A DNA stretch of 56,617 nt from Eubacterium sp. ER2 (lineage in GTDB: Bacteria > Bacillota > Clostridia > Lachnospirales > Lachnospiraceae), in the NCBI RefSeq assembly GCF_000765215.1, contig NZ_JPJE01000025.1, positions 1 to 56,617 of the forward strand, given 5' to 3'. Every line of letters starts with the position of its first letter. The stretch's first letter is position 1. The translations under genes and the position numbers were made by a program. Under the pieces are notes generated by a model that ran no database searches, was not told the origin of the DNA, and worked only from the letters and a program-made list of their open reading frames with translations. Shown here one piece after another: positions 12,958 to 22,290 of the stretch.

Positions 12958-14454
12958 ATGGAACAGAAACAGTATAAATTTTGGTTTTGTACGGGATCCC
13001 AGGATTTATACGGAGATGAATGCCTGGCTCATGTAGCTGAGCATTCCCGGAAAATGGTGGAGGTGCTGAACGCATCGGGCAATCTCCCTTACGAACTTGT
13101 GTGGAAACCGACACTCATCACCAATGAGCTGATCCGGAAGACGTTCAACGAAGCCAACATGGACGACACCTGTGCGGGAGTGATCACCTGGATGCACACC
13201 TTCTCTCCTGCAAAATCCTGGATACTGGGACTCCAGGAATTCAGGAAACCGCTGCTCCACTTCCACACTCAGTTTAACCGGGAAATCCCCTATGACACTA
13301 TTGACATGGATTTTATGAATGAAAACCAGGCAGCCCACGGAGACAGGGAATACGGACATATTTTCACCCGGCTTGGGATGGAGCGCAAAGTGGTCATGGG
13401 ATACTGGGAAGATGAGGCGGTCCAGAAAAGGATCGGCTCCTGGATGCAGACCGCTGTCGGCGTGATCGAGAGCAGCCACGTGCGTGTCATGCGCATTGCG
13501 GATAATATGCGCAACGTAGCTGTGACAGAAGGAGATAAGGTGGAAGCCCAGATCCGGTTTGGCTGGGAAGTGGATACCTATCCCGTCAATGAGATCGCAG
13601 AGGCTGTTGAGGAAGTGCCAAAAGGGGATATTGACACATTAGTGGAAGAATATTACGATAAATATGATATACTCCTGGAGGGAAGGGATGAGAAAGAATT
13701 CCGTGAGCATGTAGCAGTGCAGGCGGGCATTGAGATCGGATTTGAGCGATTTCTCCAGGAAAAAAATTACCAGGCTATCGTGACACATTTTGGAGATCTG
13801 GGATCCCTGAAGCAGCTTCCGGGACTGGCCATCCAGCGCCTGATGGAGAAAGGTTACGGTTTTGGCGCTGAGGGCGACTGGAAGACAGCGGCTATGGTCC
13901 GCGTTATGAAGATCATGACCCAGGGGATGACGGATGCCAAAGGCACTTCCTTTATGGAGGACTACACTTACAACCTTGTCCCCGGGAAAGAGGGGATCCT
14001 GGAAGCGCATATGCTGGAAGTGTGTCCTACGATCGCGGACGGCTCCATAGCTATCAAGTGTCAGCCCCTCTCTATGGGAGACAGGGAGGATCCTGCCCGA
14101 CTTGTATTTACGTCCAAGACAGGACCTGCCATCGCTACATCGCTGATTGATCTGGGGGATCGTTTCCGTCTGATCATCAATGACGTAAACTGTAAAAAGA
14201 CGGAGAAGCCCATGCCTAAACTCCCGGTGGCGACGGCGTTCTGGACACCGGAGCCGAACCTGCAGACCGGAGCTGAGGCCTGGATCCTTGCAGGAGGAGC
14301 CCACCACACGGCCTTCTCCTACGATCTGACTGCGGAGCAGATGGGCGACTGGGCAGCCTGCATGGGAATAGAAGCGGTGTATATTGACAAGGATACAACG
14401 ATCCGTCAGTTCCAGAATGAGTTGAAATGGAATGCGCTGGTATACAGAAAGTAA
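12958..14454 (+). CDS. araA: L-arabinose isomerase
   Basis: Converts L-arabinose to L-ribulose in the cytoplasm, using Mn2+. The 498-residue length is standard. Seen: [12 protein letters not shown] at the N-terminus, [14 protein letters not shown], and the metal/catalytic region with Glu in [15 protein letters not shown], Glu in [12 protein letters not shown], His in [10 protein letters not shown] and His in [11 protein letters not shown], matching the Glu-Glu-His-His set of AraA. Start ATG 12958 has AAAAGGAGG upstream. It heads araA-araD-araB. It is separated from the transporter by a terminator, so it probably has its own promoter in the A-rich leader; no AraR-like operator was recognised. 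Confidence 0.97.
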   Translation: MEQKQYKFWFCTGSQDLYGDECLAHVAEHSRKMVEVLNASGNLPYELVWKPTLITNELIRKTFNEANMDDTCAGVITWMHTFSPAKSWILGLQEFRKPLLHFHTQFNREIPYDTIDMDFMNENQAAHGDREYGHIFTRLGMERKVVMGYWEDEAVQKRIGSWMQTAVGVIESSHVRVMRIADNMRNVAVTEGDKVEAQIRFGWEVDTYPVNEIAEAVEEVPKGDIDTLVEEYYDKYDILLEGRDEKEFREHVAVQAGIEIGFERFLQEKNYQAIVTHFGDLGSLKQLPGLAIQRLMEKGYGFGAEGDWKTAAMVRVMKIMTQGMTDAKGTSFMEDYTYNLVPGKEGILEAHMLEVCPTIADGSIAIKCQPLSMGDREDPARLVFTSKTGPAIATSLIDLGDRFRLIINDVNCKKTEKPMPKLPVATAFWTPEPNLQTGAEAWILAGGAHHTAFSYDLTAEQMGDWAACMGIEAVYIDKDTTIRQFQNELKWNALVYRK

Positions 14455-14477
14455 AAACGAGGAAGGTGGAGAAAAAG

Positions 14478-15182
14478 ATGTTGGAAGAGCTGAAAAAAGA
14501 AGTGTATGAGGCAAATATGCTGCTCCCGAAGTACAATTTGGTGACATTTACATGGGGAAATGTGAGCGGCATTGACCGTGAAAAAGGTCTCTTTGTTATC
14601 AAGCCGAGCGGCGTGGACTACGACAAGCTGACACCGAATGATATGGTAGTCGTGGATCTGGAGGGAAATAAGGTAGAGGGAAGATACAATCCCTCTTCTG
14701 ACACGCCTACCCATGTAGTTCTGTACAACCGTTTTAAGGACATCGGAGGGATTGTACACACCCACTCACCATGGGCCACAAGCTGGGCCCAGGCAGGGCG
14801 CGATATTCCCTGTTATGGTACCACCCATGCGGATTACATCTACGGGGAAGTTCCCTGCGTGCGCAATCTGACGAAGGAGGAGATTGAGGAGGCCTATGAG
14901 AAAAATACAGGCGTTCTCATCGCAGACGAATTTGAGATCCGGCAGAAGGATTACAATGCTGTTCCTGCGGTACTCTGCAAGAATCACGGACCGTTTACAT
15001 GGGGGAAGGATGCTCATGAGGCGGTACACAATGCGGTGGTGCTGGAAGAGGTGGCCAAGATGGCGGCCCGGTGCGAGATGATCAATCCTGGAAATGAGCC
15101 GGCTCCGCCGGCGCTGCAGGACAAACACTACTATCGGAAACACGGGGCAAACGCGTACTACGGCCAGAAGGCTGAAGATTAA
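14478..15182 (+). CDS. araD: L-ribulose-5-phosphate 4-epimerase
   Basis: Class II aldolase-fold Zn enzyme of 234 residues that converts L-ribulose-5-phosphate to D-xylulose-5-phosphate, linking arabinose to the pentose phosphate pathway. Seen: TWGNVSGID and KPSGVDYD phosphate-binding loops, metal-binding His pair in [13 protein letters not shown] (~95-97), THADYIYG, and a third His in [13 protein letters not shown] 14478 is chosen because GGAAGGTGGAG precedes it; an upstream in-frame ATG lies inside araA. Gap to araA is 23 nt; to the kinase, 101 nt, with no clear terminator between. Confidence 0.96.
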   Translation: MLEELKKEVYEANMLLPKYNLVTFTWGNVSGIDREKGLFVIKPSGVDYDKLTPNDMVVVDLEGNKVEGRYNPSSDTPTHVVLYNRFKDIGGIVHTHSPWATSWAQAGRDIPCYGTTHADYIYGEVPCVRNLTKEEIEEAYEKNTGVLIADEFEIRQKDYNAVPAVLCKNHGPFTWGKDAHEAVHNAVVLEEVAKMAARCEMINPGNEPAPPALQDKHYYRKHGANAYYGQKAED

Positions 15183-15283
15183 GTGTACCCTGATGAGGAA
15201 AGTATCCTGTATGTCATCACCGGCAATATAGAGGAGGCGGTCCTCAGAAGGAAGAACGGACATAGCAGCAAAAGGAGGAGAAG

Positions 15284-16891
15284 ATGAACGCAAACACAGA
15301 AAAGGTAAAACAGATGATAGAGGAAGGGCAGGCTGTTGTCGGCATTGAGCTTGGATCTACCAGGATCAAGACAGTCATGATCGATAAAGATCATATCCCT
15401 GTCGCTTCCGGAAGCTATGCATGGGAGAACAGGCTGGACGGCCATATCTGGACTTATACCCTGGATGATATCTGGCAGGGACTCCAGGGGAGCTATCAGG
15501 ATATGGTGAAGAATGTAAAGGAGACCTACGGGACAGAGGTCAAAAAGATCGCGGCTATTGGTTTCAGCGCCATGATGCACGGATACATGGCTTTTGACAA
15601 GGAGGACAGACTCCTTGTTCCCTTCCGGACATGGAGAAATACGATCACAGGCCAGGCGGCGGAAGAACTGACAGAGCTGTTTCAGTATAATATCCCGGAA
15701 AGGTGGAGTATCGCCCACTTATATCAGGCAATCCTGAACAAAGAGGAGCACGTAAAAGACGTGGCTTACTTTACGACTCTGGCCGGCTATATACACTGGC
15801 GCATGACAGGCAGGAAGGTGCTGGGCATAGGCGACGCTTCGGGCATGTTCCCCATCGATATCCGGACGAAAGACTTTGATGAGCGGATGATCGGCCAGTT
15901 TGACCAGCTTGTGGCAGAGAGAGGCTATCCATGGAAACTGCGCCAGATCATGCCGGAAGTGCTGCTGGCAGGAGAAGATGCAGGGACGATGACGGAGGAG
16001 GGGGCCGCCCTTCTGGATCCATCAGGAGTGCTGCAGGCGGGAGCTGTCGTATGCCCGCCCGAGGGCGACGCGGGAACCGGAATGGCTGCAACTAACAGTG
16101 TGGCAGTGCGCACGGGAAATGTGTCAGCCGGAACTTCTGTATTCGCCATGATCGTTCTGGAAAAAGAGCTCTCCAAAGTACACAGGGAAATCGATATGGT
16201 GACAACACCTACCGGAAGTCTTGTGGCTATGGCCCACGCCAACAACTGTACTTCGGATCTGAATGCATGGGTGTCCCTCTTTAGAGAATACGGGGAGGCC
16301 ATGGGAGTAAAGGCTGATATGGATGAGATATTCTCCGCACTGTATAACAAGGCTCTCGAGGGTGATGCGGACTGCGGAGGACTTCTGTCCTACGGATTTT
16401 ATTCAGGAGAGAGTATTGTCCCCGTAGATGAGGGAAGACCCCTGTTTGTGCGCACGCCGGACAGCTGTTTCAACCTGGCGAACTTTATGCGAACTCATCT
16501 CTATGCGGCCCTCGGAACGCTGAAGATCGGCATGGATATCCTGGTGAAAGAGGAGAAGATCCAGATTGACAAGATACTTGGACACGGAGGTCTGTTCAAG
16601 ACTCCCGGAGTGGGACAGCGGATCATGGCCGCAGCTATGCAGGCACCTGTCTCTGTCATGGAGACTGCCGGCGAGGGCGGCGCATGGGGGATCGCGCTTC
16701 TGGCTTCTTATGCTCTGCGCAAAGAGGAAGGAGAGGCGTTGGAGTCCTATCTGGACAGCAGAGTGTTCGGCGGAGAGGAAGGCGTAAAGATGGATCCTGA
16801 CGCCGGTGATGTGGATGGCTTCGAGGCCTTTATCGAAAGATTTAAGGCAGGGCTTTCCGTTGAGCAGGAGGCTGTCAGGAAACTGGTATAA
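15284..16891 (+). CDS. araB: FGGY-family carbohydrate kinase, probable L-ribulokinase
   Basis: A 535-residue sugar kinase. The N-terminal ASKHA phosphate loop [16 protein letters not shown] is at ~20-35, the substrate region [14 protein letters not shown] near 90-105, and the C-terminal FGGY half holds [22 protein letters not shown]. It phosphorylates the sugar that AraA makes, probably L-ribulose; the position directly after araA-araD supports this. It is not a close look-alike of the E. coli AraB type but of the divergent FGGY kinases that replace it in many Firmicutes and Bacteroidetes, so the specificity is inferred. Start ATG 15284 has AAAGGAGGAG upstream. A strong two-way terminator follows. 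Confidence 0.85.
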   Translation: MNANTEKVKQMIEEGQAVVGIELGSTRIKTVMIDKDHIPVASGSYAWENRLDGHIWTYTLDDIWQGLQGSYQDMVKNVKETYGTEVKKIAAIGFSAMMHGYMAFDKEDRLLVPFRTWRNTITGQAAEELTELFQYNIPERWSIAHLYQAILNKEEHVKDVAYFTTLAGYIHWRMTGRKVLGIGDASGMFPIDIRTKDFDERMIGQFDQLVAERGYPWKLRQIMPEVLLAGEDAGTMTEEGAALLDPSGVLQAGAVVCPPEGDAGTGMAATNSVAVRTGNVSAGTSVFAMIVLEKELSKVHREIDMVTTPTGSLVAMAHANNCTSDLNAWVSLFREYGEAMGVKADMDEIFSALYNKALEGDADCGGLLSYGFYSGESIVPVDEGRPLFVRTPDSCFNLANFMRTHLYAALGTLKIGMDILVKEEKIQIDKILGHGGLFKTPGVGQRIMAAAMQAPVSVMETAGEGGAWGIALLASYALRKEEGEALESYLDSRVFGGEEGVKMDPDAGDVDGFEAFIERFKAGLSVEQEAVRKLV

Positions 16892-16917
16892 GTGAAAGGA
16901 TAATGGACGGATTATAG

Positions 16918-16952
16918 AAAGACCGGGCAGACAAAAGTTCTGCCCGGTCTTT
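16918..16952. terminator. Two-way intrinsic terminator between araB and the HAD gene
   Basis: Perfect 14-bp stem AAAGACCGGGCAGA (16918-16931) and its complement (16939-16952), loop of 7 nt, with A-run and T-run on the two sides. It can stop transcripts from both convergent genes. Confidence 0.92.
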
Positions 16953-16960
16953 TATGAGAG

Positions 16961-17746
16961 TTAAATGCTGGTGGAGGAGATTATATCGTCAAGCACATCG
17001 GAAACGGAATCTGTGACATAGGTGGAGTAGAAGGAGATGCCGGGAGCTGCGCTTGACATGGCATAACTGATCCCTGCAAGCTGCAGCATTTCTACATCAT
17101 TGTACTGGTCGCCAAAGGCAACACATTCTTCCGGAAGGATGTGCAGATAATCCAGAAGGGTGTGAAGGGCAGTCCCTTTGTTGGCGTCAGGGGCAATGAA
17201 GTCTACCCATATGTTGCCTGAGGTGACGACTTTGATCTCGCTGGAAAACAATTTCTGAAAATAGGCCAGACAGTCTTTTGTGCCGTTGAAATTGCAGACT
17301 GCTATCTTCAGGTAAGGTTCCTGAATCTCGTCAATACTGTCCACAAATTTCATGTCATTTTTCATGACATGCAGCATATGGTATCTGAACTCTTCGTTTA
17401 CAGAGTCGCTGTAGCACACTTTTTCCCCCGAAATGATACATTCGCATCCGCTGCATTGGTGGATGGCATCAACGATGCGGTTGCCCAAATCCCGTGGGAT
17501 CAGCCCTCTGGAAAGCACTTTCCCGTCATGCACGCAGAGAGAGCCGTTTTCGGCTATATAGGAAATATCGTCCTGCACGGGGGCAAACAGTCTCCGCAGA
17601 TTTGGATACTGGCGTCCACTGGCCGCTGCAAAGTGGATACCATTTTCCTTCAGTGTGCGGATCTGGTCAAATATAATGGGGTCCAGTTCCTGGGCTCCGT
17701 TCTGGAGCAGCGTCCCATCCAGGTCGCTGGCGATCAATTTTATCAT
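16961..17746 (-). CDS. Cof-type HAD-IIB phosphatase
   Basis: A 261-residue haloacid-dehalogenase-type phosphatase. Motif I DLDGTLL (residues ~8-14) carries the nucleophile Asp8 and acid/base Asp10, motif II is in AAASGRQYPN, the Cof cap lies in the middle, and motif III/IV is FGDQYNDVEML near 220. Such enzymes dephosphorylate sugar phosphates, flavin precursors or similar small molecules; the substrate cannot be told. GAGGAG lies 7 nt before the ATG. It is divergent from the ROK regulator and convergent with araB, with its own good promoter. Confidence 0.88.
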   Translation of the reverse strand: MIKLIASDLDGTLLQNGAQELDPIIFDQIRTLKENGIHFAAASGRQYPNLRRLFAPVQDDISYIAENGSLCVHDGKVLSRGLIPRDLGNRIVDAIHQCSGCECIISGEKVCYSDSVNEEFRYHMLHVMKNDMKFVDSIDEIQEPYLKIAVCNFNGTKDCLAYFQKLFSSEIKVVTSGNIWVDFIAPDANKGTALHTLLDYLHILPEECVAFGDQYNDVEMLQLAGISYAMSSAAPGISFYSTYVTDSVSDVLDDIISSTSI

Positions 17747-17796
17747 ATACGGTACTCCTCATCTTTTAGTTGTTCATTCATAACAATATCCTGTTT

Positions 17797-17825
17797 ATTA
17801 TAGTGCCAACGCCTAAATATGTAAA
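17797..17825 (-). promoter_or_regulatory. Sigma-A promoter of the HAD gene
   Basis: On the minus strand: -35 TTTACA (17820-17825), 17-nt spacer, -10 TATAAT (17797-17802). It is 50 nt upstream of the HAD start. The 17750-18204 gap otherwise holds the ROK promoter, a palindrome at 18029-18043 and a weak AAAGGC/GCCTTT repeat around 17929-17960. Confidence 0.8.
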
Positions 17826-18028
17826 GAAATTAGAAGTATTAAGAGGTGAAAGATAAGGCATAATACATGACAATTAGTAGAATAATGTGGTAAAATACAT
17901 AGCATAATAGAAAATAAGGCGGGATGAGAAAGGCTGGAGCTGGTGATAGTTCTTGGCCTTTTTTCTCGTTTATACCGCTTTTACCTATGAAGAAAGGAGG
18001 TGTGAGCAAAGCGTATTTTTGAAAAAAT

Positions 18029-18043
18029 GTTTATTGAATAAAC
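18029..18043. promoter_or_regulatory. Palindrome, candidate ROK-repressor operator
   Basis: GTTTATT-G-AATAAAC, a perfect 7-1-7 inverted repeat ~40 bp upstream of the ROK promoter. A near copy, GTTTATTA-T-TAATAAAC, lies before the binding-protein gene at 19469-19485. AT-rich palindromes with this core are typical of NagC/XylR-type ROK regulators. Binding by this particular protein is inferred. Confidence 0.5.
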
Positions 18044-18081
18044 TTATATTAAAAAATAATACTCGAAATGCACAAAAAATA

Positions 18082-18110
18082 TTGACATTACAAAGAGAAA
18101 ATGATAATGT
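18082..18110 (+). promoter_or_regulatory. Sigma-A promoter of the ROK regulator
   Basis: -35 TTGACA (18082-18087), 17-nt spacer, -10 TAATGT (18105-18110). It is 95 nt upstream of the ROK start codon. An AATAAAC half-site lies at 18132-18138, just after the expected start of transcription, where a repressor could act. Confidence 0.75.
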
Positions 18111-18204
18111 TACACTATAAAGAGCTAAATCAATAAACACAAAAATACGATTTGCTGTTGTCTGGTTAATTAAATGAACAAAACTATTCTGAATGGAGGA
18201 CATT

Positions 18205-19437
18205 ATGAATCGGGGAATGAATAGTACAGAGATGCAAAAAGCAAATCGTTCATTAGTTCTTAAAACATTATTAGAAAATAAGAGCATGACGAGATCGGAG
18301 CTGGCTTCCAAGGTGGGATTGCAGAAAGCTACGATTACAAACATTATTAATGATTTTTGCGAAATTGGAATTGTTGAAAATGAAGGCGATTCCGCCGCGG
18401 GAAGGCGCGGAGAACAATTATGCTTGCGGTTAGAAAAAATATATATTATTTCTATCAGAATTAATCGTAAGAATTACCGTATTAAGGTTTATTCACTTCA
18501 AGGGAAAACATTAGATCGAATACAAGTTAAGATCAGTGCTGAAAACAGTATATATGAGATTGTAGCGTCCCTAAAGACAAGTTTGGCAGAGTTGCTAGAA
18601 AAATTTGATAAGAAGAAAATCATAGGGGTGAGTTTAGGACTTCCGGGACCGTACATACGGAAAAGTGGGGATATAAGCAATGACTTGATGCTTGTATCAG
18701 ATTTTGAACAGTTAAGTTTTGTTAATATGCATAAGGAACTTGAAGAAGTGCTTAGAATCCCCGTTTTTTCAGAACATGATGCAAAATTGGCGGCTTATGC
18801 AGAATGGCGGAATGCTAGAGAAAGACAAGCGGAGGAAAATGCCAGTCTCATAGCCTTAGAGTCTATAGGATTTGGAATAGGATGTGGCATCGTAATCAAG
18901 GGAGAGATTGTGCAGGGAAAACTAGGTATTGCCGGAGAAATAGGCCATATGGGAATTAATTATAATGGGAAGAAGCAAATGAATGGCAGCTGGGATAGTA
19001 CTTATGAATACTGTGCAGGGACTGAAAGTGCGGTACGGTATATGAAAGAAAGATTATATGAATTCCCTTATAGTAATTTGACAGAACAGAGCACATATAA
19101 AGAGATTGAAAAAGAGTATGAAAAAAAAGATCCATTGGCTGTATATGCTGTTGAGAAAATGGCATGGATGCTAGGATATGGGATAGCAAATCTGATTTAT
19201 ATTATCAATCCAGATTGTATTATCCTTGGAAAAGATTATCCCAATTCTCCAGAGTTCCTTAGAAAAGTACAGGAATCGGTAGAGCGATTTGTTCATCCAT
19301 CGATTCTTTCTAGTGTATCAATTAGGTGTTCGGTGATGGAAGAGGATACGACATTGCTGGGAGGATATTACCAGGTTGTAGAAAAACTGTTTAAGGAAAA
19401 CAAAATACTTGAATGTATAAAAAGAACAGTTGAATAA
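18205..19437 (+). CDS. ROK-family transcriptional regulator
   Basis: A 410-residue NagC/XylR-like protein. N-terminal winged helix (~12-75: LVLKTLLENKSMTRSELASKVGLQKATITNIINDF) then an ROK ASKHA domain (GVSLGLPGPYI; EHDAKLAAYAEW; IALESIGFGIGCGIVIKGEIVQGKLGIAGEIGHMG). The usual cysteine-rich zinc motif CxCGxxGCxE after the conserved GH is missing: the region reads GHMGINYNGKKQMNGSWDSTYEYCAG with a single Cys. It therefore may fold without structural zinc or be a divergent subgroup. ATG 18205 follows ATGGAGGA. It stands upstream of and in line with the ABC/transketolase genes, which it probably represses until their sugar or sugar phosphate is present. Codon use is clearly AT-richer than in neighbouring regions. 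Confidence 0.88.
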   Translation: MNRGMNSTEMQKANRSLVLKTLLENKSMTRSELASKVGLQKATITNIINDFCEIGIVENEGDSAAGRRGEQLCLRLEKIYIISIRINRKNYRIKVYSLQGKTLDRIQVKISAENSIYEIVASLKTSLAELLEKFDKKKIIGVSLGLPGPYIRKSGDISNDLMLVSDFEQLSFVNMHKELEEVLRIPVFSEHDAKLAAYAEWRNARERQAEENASLIALESIGFGIGCGIVIKGEIVQGKLGIAGEIGHMGINYNGKKQMNGSWDSTYEYCAGTESAVRYMKERLYEFPYSNLTEQSTYKEIEKEYEKKDPLAVYAVEKMAWMLGYGIANLIYIINPDCIILGKDYPNSPEFLRKVQESVERFVHPSILSSVSIRCSVMEEDTTLLGGYYQVVEKLFKENKILECIKRTVE

Positions 19438-19459
19438 CATCAATTAGGATAGCAGACGC

Positions 19460-19539
19460 ATAAACAAAGTTTATTATTAATAAACATGATATTTATGTCC
19501 TGATACGATTTAAATCGGAAAGGACAGAAAATATATAAT
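19460..19539 (+). promoter_or_regulatory. Operator/promoter region of the second ABC operon
   Basis: Contains ATAAAC (19460-19465), the palindrome GTTTATTA-T-TAATAAAC (19469-19485), a second perfect palindrome CGATTTAAATCG (19506-19517) and a -10 TATAAT (19534-19539) with no strong -35. The first palindrome shares its half-site with the one upstream of the ROK gene, suggesting control by that regulator; the second may bind another factor. Confidence 0.5.
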
Positions 19540-19563
19540 TAAAATCAAGGAGGATATGTAACT

Positions 19564-20565
19564 ATGAAAAACAGGGTATGGAAGATCATGCTTGCTACTA
19601 CATTGTCATTTGCAATGACATTAAGTCTTGCGGGCTGTGGTTCTTCAAGCAAAGACAATGACACTGACAATGCGGCTGCTAGCGAAAGCGGAGAAATCGA
19701 TGTAGGGGATCTTACTATTGCGTATGTACCTACTACGATGAACAATCCTTTTTGGACAGCTATGATGGGTGGAATTGAAGATAAAATGCAGGAGCTGGGA
19801 ATGGATGCAGATTCACAGCTTGTGACAGTGGATTCTGATAGTGATCAGGCAACAATGAATAATTATATTTATGATTTGATCAATCAGGATGTTGATGCAA
19901 TTATTATGGCACCAATGGATACTACGGCATGTACGGAAGCACTTCAAGCATGTGCAGATGCCAATATTCCAGTTATAAATGTAGATACGAAAGTAGATAG
20001 GGATGATCTGGTTGTTTCAGTTATAGCATCTGATAACTATGAAGCAGGCGTACAGTGTGCTGAGGATATGATGTCTAAACTGGACGAGGGATCCAAAATT
20101 TATATTTTAAATCAGCCTTCAGGGAGTGCATGCGTTCAGAGAGAGCAGGGCTTCCTCGATACTATTGGAGATTACTTTGAGGTAATTGGTACAACTGACA
20201 CATCTGGAGATACAGCAAGGAGTTTGTCGGTGGCCGAAGATGCCATAACAGGAGATGCGGAATTGGCTGGATTTTTCTGTATTAATGATATGGCAGCACT
20301 GGGGTGTGTTCAGGCATGTGCTGCTGCTGGCCGTGATGATATTTTGATTTATGGGGTGGATGGTAATCCTGACTTTATGGGGTATGTAAAAGATGGATCT
20401 GCGACAGGTTCAGCTGCGCAGCAGCCATCTGTAGTAGGAGCTGACGCAATGCAGGCGGCAATTGATTATCTTAGTGGTGAGGATGTAGAGCACGAGATTG
20501 TGGTACCTGTAGAATTTATTACCGCTGATAATATTGCGGAGTTTGATATTTCGGATTGGCAGTGA
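19564..20565 (+). CDS. Sugar ABC transporter binding lipoprotein, ribose/allose type
   Basis: A 333-residue lipoprotein, with lipobox LAGC, Cys25, and an acidic linker. The mature domain has the type-I periplasmic-binding fold of the RbsB/AlsB group: IAYVPTTMNNPFWTAMMGGIED, LINQDVDAIIMAPMDTTACTEAL, IPVINVDTKVD, and a late GVDGNPDFMGYVKDGSATGSAAQQP where ribose binders contact sugar. It delivers a pentose or similar small sugar to the ATPase/permease downstream. Ribosome site AAGGAGG lies 9 nt before ATG 19564. It is the first gene of the AT-rich uptake operon. Ligand unknown; ribose-like, allose or a branched pentose are all possible. Confidence 0.87.
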   Translation: MKNRVWKIMLATTLSFAMTLSLAGCGSSSKDNDTDNAAASESGEIDVGDLTIAYVPTTMNNPFWTAMMGGIEDKMQELGMDADSQLVTVDSDSDQATMNNYIYDLINQDVDAIIMAPMDTTACTEALQACADANIPVINVDTKVDRDDLVVSVIASDNYEAGVQCAEDMMSKLDEGSKIYILNQPSGSACVQREQGFLDTIGDYFEVIGTTDTSGDTARSLSVAEDAITGDAELAGFFCINDMAALGCVQACAAAGRDDILIYGVDGNPDFMGYVKDGSATGSAAQQPSVVGADAMQAAIDYLSGEDVEHEIVVPVEFITADNIAEFDISDWQ

Positions 20566-20608
20566 TTTTATCAAGCTGAGAAAATCTAAAGTCTATTAGC
20601 CTGTTGAG

Positions 20609-20667
20609 AAGGAGAGCAATCTTTGTTCAAAATAAGAACGTTTTTTTGAAGGGATGGCTCTCCTTTT
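20609..20667 (+). terminator. Stem-loop / attenuator after the second binding-protein gene
   Basis: AAGGAGAGC (20609-20617) pairs with GCTCTCCTT (20657-20665), followed by TT. The 39-nt loop can form a further TTCAAAA/TTTTGAA arm. It sits in the 216-nt gap between binding-protein and ATPase genes, the same place as the element at 9073-9120. Partial termination is inferred. The rest of the gap (20668-20781) holds a short CCTGGC/GCCGGG repeat and nothing else clear. Confidence 0.45.
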
Positions 20668-20781
20668 AGACAGAGCATCAAATAATTCAGTGTGTGAAAA
20701 TAGTTTGCATAAAAGCCTGGCGGTGGCCGGGTCTGGTTTCATGCGTCTTTTTTTAAGATAGACAAAGAAAGGAGTGGCACG

Positions 20782-22290
20782 ATGGTAAAAGAGCTTTTAC
20801 GCATGGAAAAAATAGTGAAGACCTTTCCTGGGGTTAAGGCATTAAATAATGCTGCGATTACAGTACATGCGGGAGAAGTTATGGGTTTTATGGGGGAAAA
20901 TGGTGCCGGAAAATCTACACTCATGAATATATTGGGAGGAGTATTTCCCGCAGATTCAGGAGAAATCTATATTGATGGAGAGAAAGTATCCATACACTCC
21001 GTGAAAGAGTCTCAAAACTTGGGAGTAGCATTTATCCATCAGGAATTAGCGTTGGAGCCATATCTCACGATTGCTGAAAACATTTTTCTTGGTAGAGAGA
21101 AAAAAGGAAGATTAGGATTAGTAAGTAAGGATAAAATGGCAGAGGCCGCTAAACCGTTTCTTGAAAGGGTGGGATTGAATGTTGATCCTAATGAATTTGT
21201 AGGGAAACTTTCTATTGGACAACAGCAAATGGTGGAAATAGCGAAATCTTTTTCGCTAAATGCTAAGATCCTGATATTGGATGAACCGACATCTTCTCTA
21301 TCGGAGAAGGAAGTAGATGTTTTGTTTAAAACCATAAAAGATTTGAAACAGCAGGGACTGGGGATTATTTTTATTACTCACAAAATGGCAGAAGTTTTTC
21401 AGTTATGTGATGCTGTGACTATTATGAGGGATGGAGAATTTATGGGAGAACTTCAGGCTTCGGAATGTTCAGAAAGCAAATTGATTTCTTTAATGGTTGG
21501 ACGTGATCTGGGTAATTATTACACAAGAACATTTAACAAGCCGGGGAAGATCATCCTGGAGGCAAAACATATATGTGCTGGTAATAGGGTGACTGACTGT
21601 AGTTTCTCAGTTCGAAGCGGAGAAATTTTAGGATTTTACGGTCTTGTAGGAGCAGGAAGATCAGAACTCATGAAGGCAGTCATGGGGTTAGATCCTATGA
21701 AATCTGGAGAGGTATATTTGAATGGGGAGCTGGTGAAACATCCCAATCCGCTGTTTATGCAAAAAAAAGGAGTTGCACTTGTTCCCGAGAGCAGAAAGAC
21801 AGAGGGCCTTTTACTGAAACAGTCAATAACATTTAATATTTCGCTCCCTGTTCTTGATCGTTTTATGAAACATTTAAGAGTGGACTTAAAGAAAGAAGCT
21901 GAGATTGTAGATGAAGGGATAAACTCTCTTCAGATTAAGGCACCTTCTCCTAATGTAAATTGTCTTACATTGTCCGGTGGAAATCAACAGAAGGTGCTGC
22001 TTGCTAAATGGCTGGCAACTAATCCTAAAGTCCTGATACTGGATGAACCTACGAGGGGGATTGATGTAGGAGCAAAAGCGGAAATCTATACCATTATTAA
22101 TAATTTGGCAAAAGAAGGCCTTGCGATTATTTTAATATCTTCGGAAATGCCTGAAGTAATGAACATGAGTGACAGAGTAATAGTGATGAGCGAGAGTTAC
22201 ATTACGGGTGAATTAAGTCATGAAGATTTTTCTCAGGAATTAATATTGAAATATGCTATGGGGGTGACGAATAATGAAAAAAATATCTAA
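20782..22290 (+). CDS. Sugar ABC transporter ATP-binding protein, RbsA-like (two NBDs)
   Basis: A 502-residue double ATPase of the CUT2 class. First half: Walker A GENGAGKST (~39-47), LSIGQQQMVEIAKS signature, LILDEPTSSLS. Second half: GLVGAGRSEL, LSGGNQQKVLLAKWL and LILDEPTRGID, with the usual degenerate second P-loop. Powers import of the sugar caught by the lipoprotein upstream. Ribosome site AAAGGAGTGG before ATG 20782. Its end overlaps the permease gene by 17 nt. Codon use stays AT-rich, unlike the paralogous ATPase at 9180, so the two systems have separate histories rather than being a recent local duplication. Confidence 0.92.
   Translation: MVKELLRMEKIVKTFPGVKALNNAAITVHAGEVMGFMGENGAGKSTLMNILGGVFPADSGEIYIDGEKVSIHSVKESQNLGVAFIHQELALEPYLTIAENIFLGREKKGRLGLVSKDKMAEAAKPFLERVGLNVDPNEFVGKLSIGQQQMVEIAKSFSLNAKILILDEPTSSLSEKEVDVLFKTIKDLKQQGLGIIFITHKMAEVFQLCDAVTIMRDGEFMGELQASECSESKLISLMVGRDLGNYYTRTFNKPGKIILEAKHICAGNRVTDCSFSVRSGEILGFYGLVGAGRSELMKAVMGLDPMKSGEVYLNGELVKHPNPLFMQKKGVALVPESRKTEGLLLKQSITFNISLPVLDRFMKHLRVDLKKEAEIVDEGINSLQIKAPSPNVNCLTLSGGNQQKVLLAKWLATNPKVLILDEPTRGIDVGAKAEIYTIINNLAKEGLAIILISSEMPEVMNMSDRVIVMSESYITGELSHEDFSQELILKYAMGVTNNEKNI

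Noticed and set aside
17985-18020. Small gene with ribosome site GGAGGT before the ROK gene
   Set aside because: The only frame after it encodes six residues and the start would be too close to the ribosome site.
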